Assembly: GCF_004358025.1 (NCBI RefSeq)
Contig: NZ_SMTL01000003.1
Span: 675,594-739,593 of the forward strand
Length of the DNA stretch: 64,000 nt
From: Rhizobium deserti
GTDB taxonomy: Bacteria; Pseudomonadota; Alphaproteobacteria; Rhizobiales; Rhizobiaceae
Direction: 5' to 3'
Shown piece after piece: positions 54,751 through 64,000 of the stretch. Each line of letters starts with the position of its first letter. Within the stretch, counting starts at the first letter, position 1. The translations under genes and the position numbers were made by a program. Below the pieces are notes generated by a model that saw only the letters and a list, made by a program, of their open reading frames with translations, did no database searches and was not told where the DNA came from.

Positions 54751-55194
54751 ATGCCCAGCACCATCACCTTGCACCGTGTCTTCACGACCCGCCCAGAAAA
54801 GCTCTATCGCGCCTTCACCGAAGCCGATGCTCTGGGCAAATAGCTGCCGCCGAACGGCTTTACCTGCACGGTCCATTCGCTGGATCCGGTCGTCGGCGGT
54901 AAATACGGGATGTCGTTCCGAAACTTCACCACCGGCGGCGCGCATTCCTTTGGCGGTGAATATCTTGAACTGACCCCCAGCGAACGCGTCCGCTATACGG
55001 ACCGGTTCGACGATCCCAACCTGCCGGGCGAGATGGAGGTCACGGTCACTCTGAAGGCCGTGCCGGTCGGCACCGAAATCAACATCATCCAGGCCGGCAT
55101 ACCGGACCTGATCCCGCCGGAAGCCTGCTATCTCGGCTGGCAGGAATCGCTCCGCAACTTGGCCAAACTCGTCGAGCCCGAGATCAACGATTAG
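54751..55194 (+). pseudogene. AHSA1/SRPBCC-domain protein gene broken by an amber stop
   Basis: The ATG at 54751 starts MPSTITLHRVFTTRPEKLYRAF...ADALGK, then TAG at 54841-54843, then in the same frame LPPNGFTCTVHSLDPVVGG and on to GWQESLRNLAKLVEPEIND. In intact AHSA1-like proteins the residue before LPP is tryptophan, so TGG to TAG is the obvious lesion. No frameshift is present. Reinitiation at ATG 54910 would give a 94-residue fragment without the first strands. Probably inactive unless suppressed. Confidence 0.82.
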
Positions 55195-55215
55195 CACATC
55201 TAGGCAGCGAATGGA

Positions 55216-55563
55216 TCACGCGTCGCCCAGCCGCTTCAGCATATGTCGCTGGTGGTCTTGGCCGCTGAGGAAGATGGCTAGGATTCGGATACTGAGCTCT
55301 TCCTCGTCGACTTCGAAGTAGAAGACTGATTGGTTCTTCGCGACGTATCGTAAATTCGGCCTGAGGTTTCTATCCAGCGTTCCCTGAAATGGAGCAAGCA
55401 ACAAGGTTTCCATGTCGGTCTCGATCGCTGCGATGCGTTTGATTGCCCTGGCGAAGGCATCTTGCAGAGGCTCGTCGAAGGTCATGTATGACATGAACAG
55501 GTGGTCGAAGATCAGCTCGAAATCGTGGTCGGCTTCCTCCGAGCGCACGACCTTATAGGCCAT
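55216..55563 (-). CDS. parE: ParE/RelE-family toxin
   Basis: 115-residue toxin of the RelE/ParE superfamily. The pattern is FELIFDHLF near residue 16, a long helix (AFARAIKRIAAIETDMETLLLAPFQG), then RPNLRYVAKNQSVFYFEVDEEELSIRILAIFLSGQDHQRHMLKRLG with the typical strand RILAIF and basic C-terminal helix. It probably blocks DNA gyrase (ParE) or mRNA. It overlaps the antitoxin gene by 11 bases, downstream in transcription. Confidence 0.88.
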   Translation of the reverse strand: MAYKVVRSEEADHDFELIFDHLFMSYMTFDEPLQDAFARAIKRIAAIETDMETLLLAPFQGTLDRNLRPNLRYVAKNQSVFYFEVDEEELSIRILAIFLSGQDHQRHMLKRLGDA

Positions 55564-55822
55564 AAGCTTTTCTCTTCGCCTTGATCATCGCTTCAACGCG
55601 TTTATGGCTTTCCTCCATTGTCACAAACTTGCCTCCGGCGCGGCGATCCAGCAGCGCTTTCAGCGCCGCCAGTTCGGCATCCTTCAGCTCTGTCTCTTCT
55701 CGAAGGAGCTCAAGCCCGCGCTGAATAACGGCGCTGAGGCTCGAATACCGGCCTTCCTCGACAAGCTTGCGGGCAAAAGCATCCTGTTGCTTGGAGATGG
55801 AGACGGAAGATTTGACGGACAT
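55553..55822 (-). CDS. parD: ParD-family antitoxin
   Basis: 89-residue antitoxin. N-terminal ribbon-helix-helix: MSVKSSVSISKQQDAFARKLVEEGRYSSLSAVIQRGLELL, then an acidic and basic tail that binds the toxin. ATG at 55822 has a GGAGGG site eight bases away; an upstream in-frame ATG is not supported. It is first in the operon and shows the promoter and operator described separately, so it is probably autoregulated. Confidence 0.88.
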   Translation of the reverse strand: MSVKSSVSISKQQDAFARKLVEEGRYSSLSAVIQRGLELLREETELKDAELAALKALLDRRAGGKFVTMEESHKRVEAMIKAKRKAYGL

Positions 55823-55845
55823 GGCAGGGCCCTCCTTTCCTCGCA

Positions 55846-55879
55846 AATTTACTACTGGGTAGTATAAACGTCAATTTGC
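55846..55879 (-). promoter_or_regulatory. parDE promoter with nested palindromic operator
   Basis: On the minus strand TTGACG (55874-55869) and TAAATT (55851-55846) are spaced 17 bp. Between them is the perfect palindrome TACTAC-TGG-GTAGTA (55850-55864), and outside are arms GCAAATT (55843-55849) and AATTTGC (55873-55879). The site lies where ParD-type repressors would occlude RNA polymerase. Confidence 0.6.
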
Positions 55880-56350
55880 AAAAAAATATGTCCGGCAGTT
55901 TCCCCGCCTCCCGAACCTGTGCCTACAATAGCTTCGTTCCGCCCTCGGATACACCGGCAGGCGTGCTGGCGAGGCGGAACCGGCGCGGCGCATGAGCGAA
56001 AGACGCAAAAGCTCATGATCCGGGTCCGCGAAAGATCGCGGCCAGAGAGGCGTCTCCTGGCTGGGCCTCGAGCCCATGGAAATGTGCGGCGGCGGGTGAA
56101 ACACCGCCGTCCTTCAAAATCCGTCGGAGCTTGCGTCGATCAAGCCGCGCAGGATCTGTCGGACGAGGCATCGGGTCGAGCCGGTGTCGTCCATTTCAAG
56201 CGATCGGGCTTGCGGACATAAACCGCCGAACGGGGCGCTGAGAGGTGTCACCCATACTAAACCATTACGAGGCAGCTTTCAGCGCCCCGTCCGAATTTGA
56301 AAGGTCACGATCACCAAGGGATTAATCCGCCCGGATAACAGGAGCCCACC
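55880..56350. other. Gene-poor gap between parD and the mcm operon
   Basis: The non-coding stretch from parD (55823) to 56350 is 528 bp. ORFs inside look like noise. Notable elements are an inverted repeat CATGAGC/GCTCATG at 55991-55997 and 56011-56017, and a 12-bp inverted repeat (56230-56241 with 56279-56290) in the leader of the mcm operon. No RNA gene was recognised. Confidence 0.5.
56230..56290 (+). promoter_or_regulatory. 12-bp inverted repeat in the mcm operon leader
   Basis: ACGGGGCGCTGA (56230-56241) pairs perfectly with TCAGCGCCCCGT (56279-56290) around a 37-base loop, about 60 bp before the 80-residue ORF. It could form a stable hairpin in the mRNA or mark two operator half sites. 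Confidence 0.5.
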
Positions 56351-56564
56351 ATGCGATACCGGAAATACTTTCTGCCGCCGCCGCCTTGGAACCCGAACCG
56401 TCGGACCTGGAGCCCCGCCCAGATCGAGACGCTTCTCTCGGAGGCTCCACCTCGTCTTGCCGGATTGCTGACCTATCTCGAAGAAGAGCTTGAAGCCGGG
56501 CGCAGGTTGATTGCCAGGATGCGGAACAAGGTGGAATATGATTTCGAACGGGAGGAAGAATGCG

Positions 56565-56593
<29 letters not shown>
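56351..56593 (+). CDS. Small protein overlapping the start of methylmalonyl-CoA mutase
   Basis: 80-residue protein: [21 protein letters not shown], helix [37 protein letters not shown], then a very acidic tail. Unrecognised family. The ATG follows AGGAG by seven bases. It overlaps the mcm gene by 29 bases in another frame, so the mutase start lies inside it and translation may be coupled. Possible roles as a small partner of the mutase, for example in folding or cofactor handling, are speculation. Confidence 0.65.
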
Positions 56594-58721
<2,128 letters not shown>

Positions 58722-58781
58722 GACAAATGCAAGCATCATTTCTCTCGCCATACGTATTTCTGTAAAATAATGATGATTAGA

Positions 58782-58794
58782 TTCATGTCATGAA
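58782..58794. promoter_or_regulatory. 13-base palindrome upstream of ugpB
   Basis: TTCATG-T-CATGAA is a perfect palindrome in an unusually AT-rich segment (58740-58800), about 185 bp before ugpB. One TGTCAT half site resembles half a Pho box, but the second half at the required 11-bp distance is poor. It is a candidate operator in the 255-bp gap after mcm; nothing else in the gap is recognised. Confidence 0.4.
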
Positions 58795-58976
58795 ATATAC
58801 GTGCCTGGAACTGGGCATCGCATGATCAACAATGGGAGATAGCTTCAAGTTTTAAGGTTTTGTGACAGCGTCATTCGGCCAGATTCTGCGTCATATAAAC
58901 TTCATTGGCCGCCGCATATTGAACCGGATAATAGGGCTGGCGCAAACGTCCGCGTCTCCTTTCCCTCGAGGTTCTC

Positions 58977-60332
58977 ATGCAAGCCAAGCTTCTTGGCGCC
59001 CTTGGCGCCCTTCTCGCGACAGCCTTCCTTGCTGGCCCCGCTTCCGCCGCCGACAAGACCAAGATCGATTTCTGGTTCGGCAATTCCGGTGACATCGCCA
59101 AGCGTGTCCAGGAACAGTGCGATCGCTTCAACCAGTCCCAGGCGGAATACGAAGTCATCTGCACCAGCCAGGGCACCTACGATGCTTCGCTGCAGAACAC
59201 GATTGCAGCCTTCCGGGCCAACAAGCAGCCGACCATAGCCCAGGTCTCCGACGCCGGCACGCTCGATATCATGCTGTCGGGCGCCTACTACCCGGCCAAC
59301 AAGCTCATGAAGGACATGGGCTATGACGTCGACTGGAAGGATTATTTTTCCGGAATTTCCGGTTATTACGCCACCTCCAAGGGCGAAATGTACTCCTTCC
59401 CCTTCAACTCTTCGACGGCGCTCCTTTACTGGAACAAGGACGCCTTCGCCAAGATCGGCAAGGATCACGCTCCGACCACCTGGCAGGAAGCCGGCGAGGA
59501 CCTGAAGAAGCTCAAGGATGCCGGCTATGCCTGCCCGCTCGGCTTCGATATTTCCAACAACGAAGTCTGGCAGTTCGTCGAGCAGTTCGAAGCCGTCAAC
59601 GGCGAAGCGATGGCCACCAAGAGGAACGGTTTCGAAGGCCTCGACGCCGAACTCATTTACAACAAGAACCCGCTGCTCGTGTCCTACATCAAGGACCTCA
59701 AGACGTGGTATGACGCCAAGCTTGCCGTCATCAAGAACAAGGCCGTCGGCCAGACCTTCATTGAAGCCTTCGCCGCCGGCGATTGCCAGATGATCCTGAC
59801 CTCCGTCGGCGACCATGGCAATATTGGCCGCACCGCCAAGCCGGGCATGAATTGGAGCGTCTCCATGCTCCCGACCTATGCCGATGCCAAGCGTCATTCG
59901 TCCTTCGTCGGCGGCGCCTCGCTTTGGGTCCTGAAGGGTCATTCGGAACCCGAATACAAGGCCGCCGCCGCCTTCTTCAACTTTATCGCCAAGCCGGAAG
60001 AAGCCCTCACCTGGTCTACCGTCACCGGCTATATCCCGGTCCGGAACTCCGGCTTCGAGTACCTGAAGAGCCAAGGCTTCTACGACAAGGCACCCTATAC
60101 CGGTCGTGAACTCGCCATTCAGAGCCTGACCGCCTCGCCGGCCGACGACACGGCGCCGAAGGGCATGCGTCTCGGTGGCCTTCTGCAGGTCCGCACCGAA
60201 ATCGCCAACGGCCTGCAGGCGATCTTCATCAACAATGCCGATGTGCAGGCTTCGCTCGACTCGGCTGCTGACCGCGGCAACCAGATCCTGCGGCGCTTCC
60301 AGCAGACCTACAAAAATGTCCAGCTTCCCTGA
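58977..60332 (+). CDS. ugpB: sn-Glycerol-3-phosphate ABC transporter, binding protein UgpB
   Basis: 451-residue periplasmic receptor of extracellular family 1. Signal peptide MQAKLLGALGALLATAFLAGPASA. UgpB-like features: KTKIDFWFGNSGDIAKRVQEQCDRFN, TSQGTYDASLQNTIAAFRANKQPTI, and FPFNSSTALLYWNKDAFAKIG with the conserved ligand residues; FVGGASLWVLKGHSEPEYKAAAAFFNFI near the C-terminus. Order B-A-E-C and partners support the assignment. In many bacteria ugp is induced by phosphate limitation; that cannot be shown here. Confidence 0.93.
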   Translation: MQAKLLGALGALLATAFLAGPASAADKTKIDFWFGNSGDIAKRVQEQCDRFNQSQAEYEVICTSQGTYDASLQNTIAAFRANKQPTIAQVSDAGTLDIMLSGAYYPANKLMKDMGYDVDWKDYFSGISGYYATSKGEMYSFPFNSSTALLYWNKDAFAKIGKDHAPTTWQEAGEDLKKLKDAGYACPLGFDISNNEVWQFVEQFEAVNGEAMATKRNGFEGLDAELIYNKNPLLVSYIKDLKTWYDAKLAVIKNKAVGQTFIEAFAAGDCQMILTSVGDHGNIGRTAKPGMNWSVSMLPTYADAKRHSSFVGGASLWVLKGHSEPEYKAAAAFFNFIAKPEEALTWSTVTGYIPVRNSGFEYLKSQGFYDKAPYTGRELAIQSLTASPADDTAPKGMRLGGLLQVRTEIANGLQAIFINNADVQASLDSAADRGNQILRRFQQTYKNVQLP

Positions 60333-60382
60333 TCCCCGCATCTTCGTCTGAGCGCATAATAGCGCAAGACGAAACAGCGACT

Positions 60383-60420
60383 GCCGGTCCGAAACCTGAG
60401 CGTTTCGGACCGGCGTTTTG
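60383..60420 (+). terminator. Intercistronic hairpin between ugpB and ugpA
   Basis: Thirteen-bp perfect stem GCCGGTCCGAAAC/GTTTCGGACCGGC (60383-60395 with 60402-60414), 6-base loop, followed by GTTTTG. The short T-run suggests partial termination or 3' end protection that favours ugpB over the permease genes. Confidence 0.65.
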
Positions 60421-60436
60421 CAAACGGACGGAGCCC

Positions 60437-61321
60437 ATGGAAAAGCGCGTTACCTTCTCCTCCACGATAACCGGCCTTCTGTTCGTTGTGCCGATGCTCC
60501 TCCTGATCTTCGTGTTCTTCTACTGGCCGAGTGCGCAGGCGCTGTACTGGGCCTTCACGCTGGAACAGCCCTGGGGCGGCGGCAACCGCTGGGTCGGCTT
60601 CGACAACTTCTCGCAGCTGCTGAGCGATCCGGTCTATTGGGGCGCGATCGGCCGCAGCATGATGTTCGGCCTGTCTTCGACCGCAATCGCCATGGGGCTC
60701 GCGCTCATCCTCGCTCTGCTCACCGATCGCGAACTGCGCGGCCACAAGATCTACCGGTCCGTCTTCATCTGGCCCTATGCGATCGCGGCCCCGGCTCTCG
60801 GCCTGGCATTCCGTTTCATCCTGGCGCCGGAAGCCGGCCTGTTGTCGATCATCAACCAGGTCTGGCCCGGCCTGTGGAACCCGGCACTCGACGGCAAGGA
60901 TGCGATGATTGCGGTGATCGTCGCCTTTTCGTGGAAGTATATCGGCTATAATTTCATCTTCTTCCTGTCGGCGCTGCAGGGCATCCCGCGCTCCCTGACC
61001 GAAGCGGCCGCCATGGACGGATCCGGACCGATGCGCCGCATCCTCGATATCCAGCTGCCGCTGGTGACGCCGACGCTCTTCTTCCTGCTGGTCATCAACA
61101 TCACCGAAAGCTTTCAGGATTCCTTCGGCATCGTCGACATCATGACCCAGGGCGGCCCGGCCCGAGCAACCGAACTCATGGTCTACAAGATCTATTTCGA
61201 TGGCTTCAAGGGGCTCGATTATTCGGGGGCCGCCGCCCAGTCGATCATCCTGATGCTGCTCGTCATCATCCTCACCATTTTCCAGTTCCGCTTCATCGAG
61301 CGGCGCGTGCATTACAAGTGA
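60437..61321 (+). CDS. ugpA: sn-Glycerol-3-phosphate ABC transporter permease UgpA
   Basis: 294-residue membrane protein with six helices, MalF/UgpA group. TM1 is ITGLLFVVPMLLLIFVFFYW; the ATPase-contact EAA loop is SLTEAAAMDGSGPMRRILDIQLPL near residues 190-212, with the EAA-G spacing conserved. The C-terminal QSIILMLLVIILTIFQFRFIERRVHYK is characteristic. Follows an intercistronic hairpin after ugpB and is 24 bp before ugpE. Confidence 0.94.
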   Translation: MEKRVTFSSTITGLLFVVPMLLLIFVFFYWPSAQALYWAFTLEQPWGGGNRWVGFDNFSQLLSDPVYWGAIGRSMMFGLSSTAIAMGLALILALLTDRELRGHKIYRSVFIWPYAIAAPALGLAFRFILAPEAGLLSIINQVWPGLWNPALDGKDAMIAVIVAFSWKYIGYNFIFFLSALQGIPRSLTEAAAMDGSGPMRRILDIQLPLVTPTLFFLLVINITESFQDSFGIVDIMTQGGPARATELMVYKIYFDGFKGLDYSGAAAQSIILMLLVIILTIFQFRFIERRVHYK

Positions 61322-61345
61322 GGCACCAGACATGAGGCCCAAACC

Positions 61346-62260
61346 ATGATCGAACGCACGCCGATCTTCAACCTGATCTGCTACACCATCCTGGCGCTCG
61401 GGCTGGTGATTGCGCTGCTGCCCTTCGGCATTGTCATCATCGCCGCGACGCTCGACCTGAAGGCGGTCAACACGGTTCCCATGCCGCTCGTCCCGAGCTC
61501 GCATTTCTGGGCCAATGTTCAGGAAGCCTGGACACGCGCCGATCTCGGCAACAAGCTCGTGCACAGCATGATCTTTGCCGTCGCCGTCGCCTTCGGCAAG
61601 GTTCTCCTGTCGTCGATGGCTGCCTTCACCATCGTCTATTTCCGCTTTCCCGGCCGCTATCTGATCTTCTGGCTGATATTCATCACGCTGATGCTGCCGC
61701 TCGAAGTGCGCATTGTTCCGACCTATTCGATCGCCGCCAACGCCCTGCAGCCATTCCAGGCGATCCTCGACGTCACCGGCCTGACTTCGCTCTTCGCCTG
61801 GCTGTTCGGAATCAAGATCAAGCTGGAATGGGGGCTGCTCAATTCCTATCCCGGCCTTGTCCTGCCGCTGGTGGCGACGGCCACGGGCACCTTCCTTTAC
61901 CGGCAGTTCTACCTGACCGTTCCCGACGAACTGGCAGAAGCGGCAAAGATTGACGGGTCGGGGCCGGTGCGCTTCTTCGTCGACGTCCTGCTGCCCTTGT
62001 CGCGCGCCAATATGATCGCCCTCTTCACCATTATGTTCGTCTGGGCCTGGAACCAGTATCTCTGGCCGCTGCTGATCACCACAGACCCGAAATTCGGCAT
62101 TGCCGTCACCGAGCTGAAGACGCTCATTCCTTCCGAGTTCGGATTGCCGGACTGGAACGTCGCCATGGCCGGGACGCTGATCATCATGTCGCCGCCGCTC
62201 ATCCTCGTCATCCTGATGCAGCGCTGGTTCGTGCGCGGCCTCATCTCCACCGACAAGTAA
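61346..62260 (+). CDS. ugpE: sn-Glycerol-3-phosphate ABC transporter permease UgpE
   Basis: 304-residue membrane protein with six helices, MalG/UgpE group. The EAA loop is ELAEAAKIDGSGPVRFFVDVLLPL near residues 194-216. The N-terminal PIFNLICYTILALGLVIALLPFGIVIIAATL is the first helix, and the C-terminal PPLILVILMQRWFVRGLISTDK is typical. It forms the channel together with UgpA. Confidence 0.94.
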   Translation: MIERTPIFNLICYTILALGLVIALLPFGIVIIAATLDLKAVNTVPMPLVPSSHFWANVQEAWTRADLGNKLVHSMIFAVAVAFGKVLLSSMAAFTIVYFRFPGRYLIFWLIFITLMLPLEVRIVPTYSIAANALQPFQAILDVTGLTSLFAWLFGIKIKLEWGLLNSYPGLVLPLVATATGTFLYRQFYLTVPDELAEAAKIDGSGPVRFFVDVLLPLSRANMIALFTIMFVWAWNQYLWPLLITTDPKFGIAVTELKTLIPSEFGLPDWNVAMAGTLIIMSPPLILVILMQRWFVRGLISTDK

Positions 62261-62272
62261 AGGGTTACCGCC

Positions 62273-63382
<1,110 letters not shown>

Positions 63383-63668
63383 GGAACGTTGACTTTTCGC
63401 CCTCCGGTGGCTCCCTGCCCATCGCCTTGAACCTAGCTTCCGTAGAGCGCGACAGCGATCATGGCTGAAGTCAGTGGCGGCGCTCGACCGTTCCGCCAGC
63501 CTTCTTGCGCAAGCGAGATCTTCGAATGCTTGGTTCAAGCCCGCAAAGCATTGGATTGTTATCACGACTGGGAAGAAGGCACTCGATATGCTGGCGCATC
63601 CGCCCCCGTCTGGCGCGGATCTGTAGGCGGATTTGGATTGTTGGCTTCTGCCAGCCTCCAGGTTTTGC
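63383..63668. other. Non-coding or unrecognised stretch after ugpC
   Basis: No gene was recognised; readings in several frames look like noise. No terminator-like hairpin with T-run was found behind ugpC. Confidence 0.4.
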
Positions 63669-63875
63669 GTGACGATCGTCCTGCGCCTGGAATCCATTCT
63701 CGCCTCGATGCAGGCATTTCAGGACTACAGCGCCGGCCTGCGGAAGCGGCACGTAAACGACTACGCCCGCCCTGTGAGGGCGGGTGAGTTCAAGGATAAC
63801 AATGAGAAGCTGGATTTTCTGGCGCGTTTCCGTGCCATACTCACTGATGCGGAGGCTGATTGGAAAGCGTTGTAA
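63669..63875 (+). CDS. Possible small hypothetical protein
   Basis: A 68-residue reading from a GTG (VTIVLRLESILASMQAFQDYSAGLRKRHVNDYARPVR, then EKLDFLARFRAILTDAEADW) with G/C-rich third positions and helical, amphipathic character. No convincing ribosome site; ATG at 63708 is an alternative. An 8-bp hairpin CCCGCCCT/AGGGCGGG lies inside it. It ends 7 bp from the convergent tRNA gene. Real or chance cannot be decided by eye. Confidence 0.3.
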   Translation: MTIVLRLESILASMQAFQDYSAGLRKRHVNDYARPVRAGEFKDNNEKLDFLARFRAILTDAEADWKAL

Positions 63876-63882
63876 GTTTTGT

Positions 63883-63959
<77 letters not shown>

Positions 63960-64000
63960 TTATTGATGTAACTGCGACGCAGTTTAGTTGTTTGGTGCAC

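Noticed and set aside
54910..55194. 94-residue SRPBCC-like ORF starting at an internal ATG.
   Set aside because: It is the 3' part of the interrupted AHSA1-type gene, not an independent gene; it lacks the first strands of the fold.
56051..56062. On the minus strand AGCCAGGAGACG resembles the B12 box of cobalamin riboswitches, near a B12-dependent mutase gene.
   Set aside because: It is on the opposite strand to mcm, and the other conserved parts of the riboswitch are missing on both sides. Probably chance.
55919..56221. 100-codon plus-strand ORF between parD and the mcm operon, and an overlapping minus-strand ORF.
   Set aside because: No ribosome site, arginine-rich noise-like translation and no recognisable motif on either strand.
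63766..63785. GC-rich hairpin CCCGCCCT/AGGGCGGG near the window end as a terminator.
   Set aside because: No T-run on either strand, and it lies inside a possible small coding sequence.
63461..63787. 108-codon ORF after ugpC.
   Set aside because: Codon composition and translation look random, and no ribosome site was found.

Overview
The window looks like chromosomal DNA of a GC-rich alphaproteobacterium of the Rhizobiales, probably Rhizobiaceae (Rhizobium, Agrobacterium, Neorhizobium or Allorhizobium type). The evidence is the block irr-fabA-fabB-fabI / rsmC-like / pnp-rpsO-truB-rbfA, an Irr-type Fur protein, a tripartite tricarboxylate transporter with its TctDE regulators, the ugpBAEC transporter, and strong G/C preference at third codon positions. 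I see no rRNA, insertion sequence, prophage or CRISPR array. One tRNA, an initiator tRNA-Met, closes the window.

Layout. 1-2891: end of an amino-sugar catabolic operon (GntR/UTRA regulator, SIS-domain deaminase-type protein, nagA). 2888-10020: a tricarboxylate-type uptake island: sensor kinase and response regulator of the TctDE kind on the minus strand, an orphan periplasmic binding protein on the plus strand, then tctCBA ended by a textbook terminator. 10039-18356: a glutamate-producing island: glutaminase, a MarR-type regulator and a TRAP transporter on the minus strand, divergent from a fused 5-oxoprolinase. 18465-22966: housekeeping and poorly known genes (DMT exporter, small zinc-finger protein, flavoprotein, YdcF, a secreted protein, TRIC-like channel). 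22963-28697: irr, the unsaturated fatty acid operon fabA-fabB-fabI, a HicAB toxin-antitoxin pair, a Sel1-repeat protein and an rRNA methyltransferase. 28774-33027: pnp, rpsO, truB, rbfA (minus strand), without infB upstream. 33221-44694: a complete chemosensory cluster (a divergent soluble MCP-like protein; STAS, cheY, cheA, cheW, two MCPs, cheW, cheR, cheB). 45190-47567: LysR regulator divergent from an NmrA-like reductase and an SRPBCC protein. 47765-58721: propionyl-CoA to succinyl-CoA pathway genes (pccB, pccA, mcm) spread out by a ParA-like ATPase, a DUF4160/DUF2442 pair with a broken toxin-like member, a YghU-type glutathione transferase, two tandem paralogues of unknown function, a broken AHSA1 gene and parDE. 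58977-63382: ugpBAEC for glycerol-3-phosphate uptake. 63883-63959: tRNA-fMet on the minus strand.

How the parts work together. Several islands pair a transporter with the enzyme that uses its likely substrate: TRAP uptake with 5-oxoprolinase and glutaminase (all yielding glutamate), and TctCBA with its own two-component system. The propionate genes carry acyl-CoA from odd-chain or branched-chain catabolism into the TCA cycle. The chemosensory genes are mostly joined by ATGA or TAATG overlaps and contain every core component except CheD and a phosphatase.

Most unusual points: a chain of two tiny ORFs translationally coupled to pccA; a degenerate cytoplasmic MCP-like protein beside a STAS-CheY-CheA cluster; a tandem pair of uncharacterised proteins between pccB and pccA; an 80-residue ORF that overlaps the start of methylmalonyl-CoA mutase; two genes each broken by one in-frame stop within 5 kb; and several well-formed inverted or direct repeats in promoters (upstream of tctC, oplAH, fabA, hicA, parD, the mcm leader and ugpB). 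All family assignments come from reading motifs by eye; no database search was possible.
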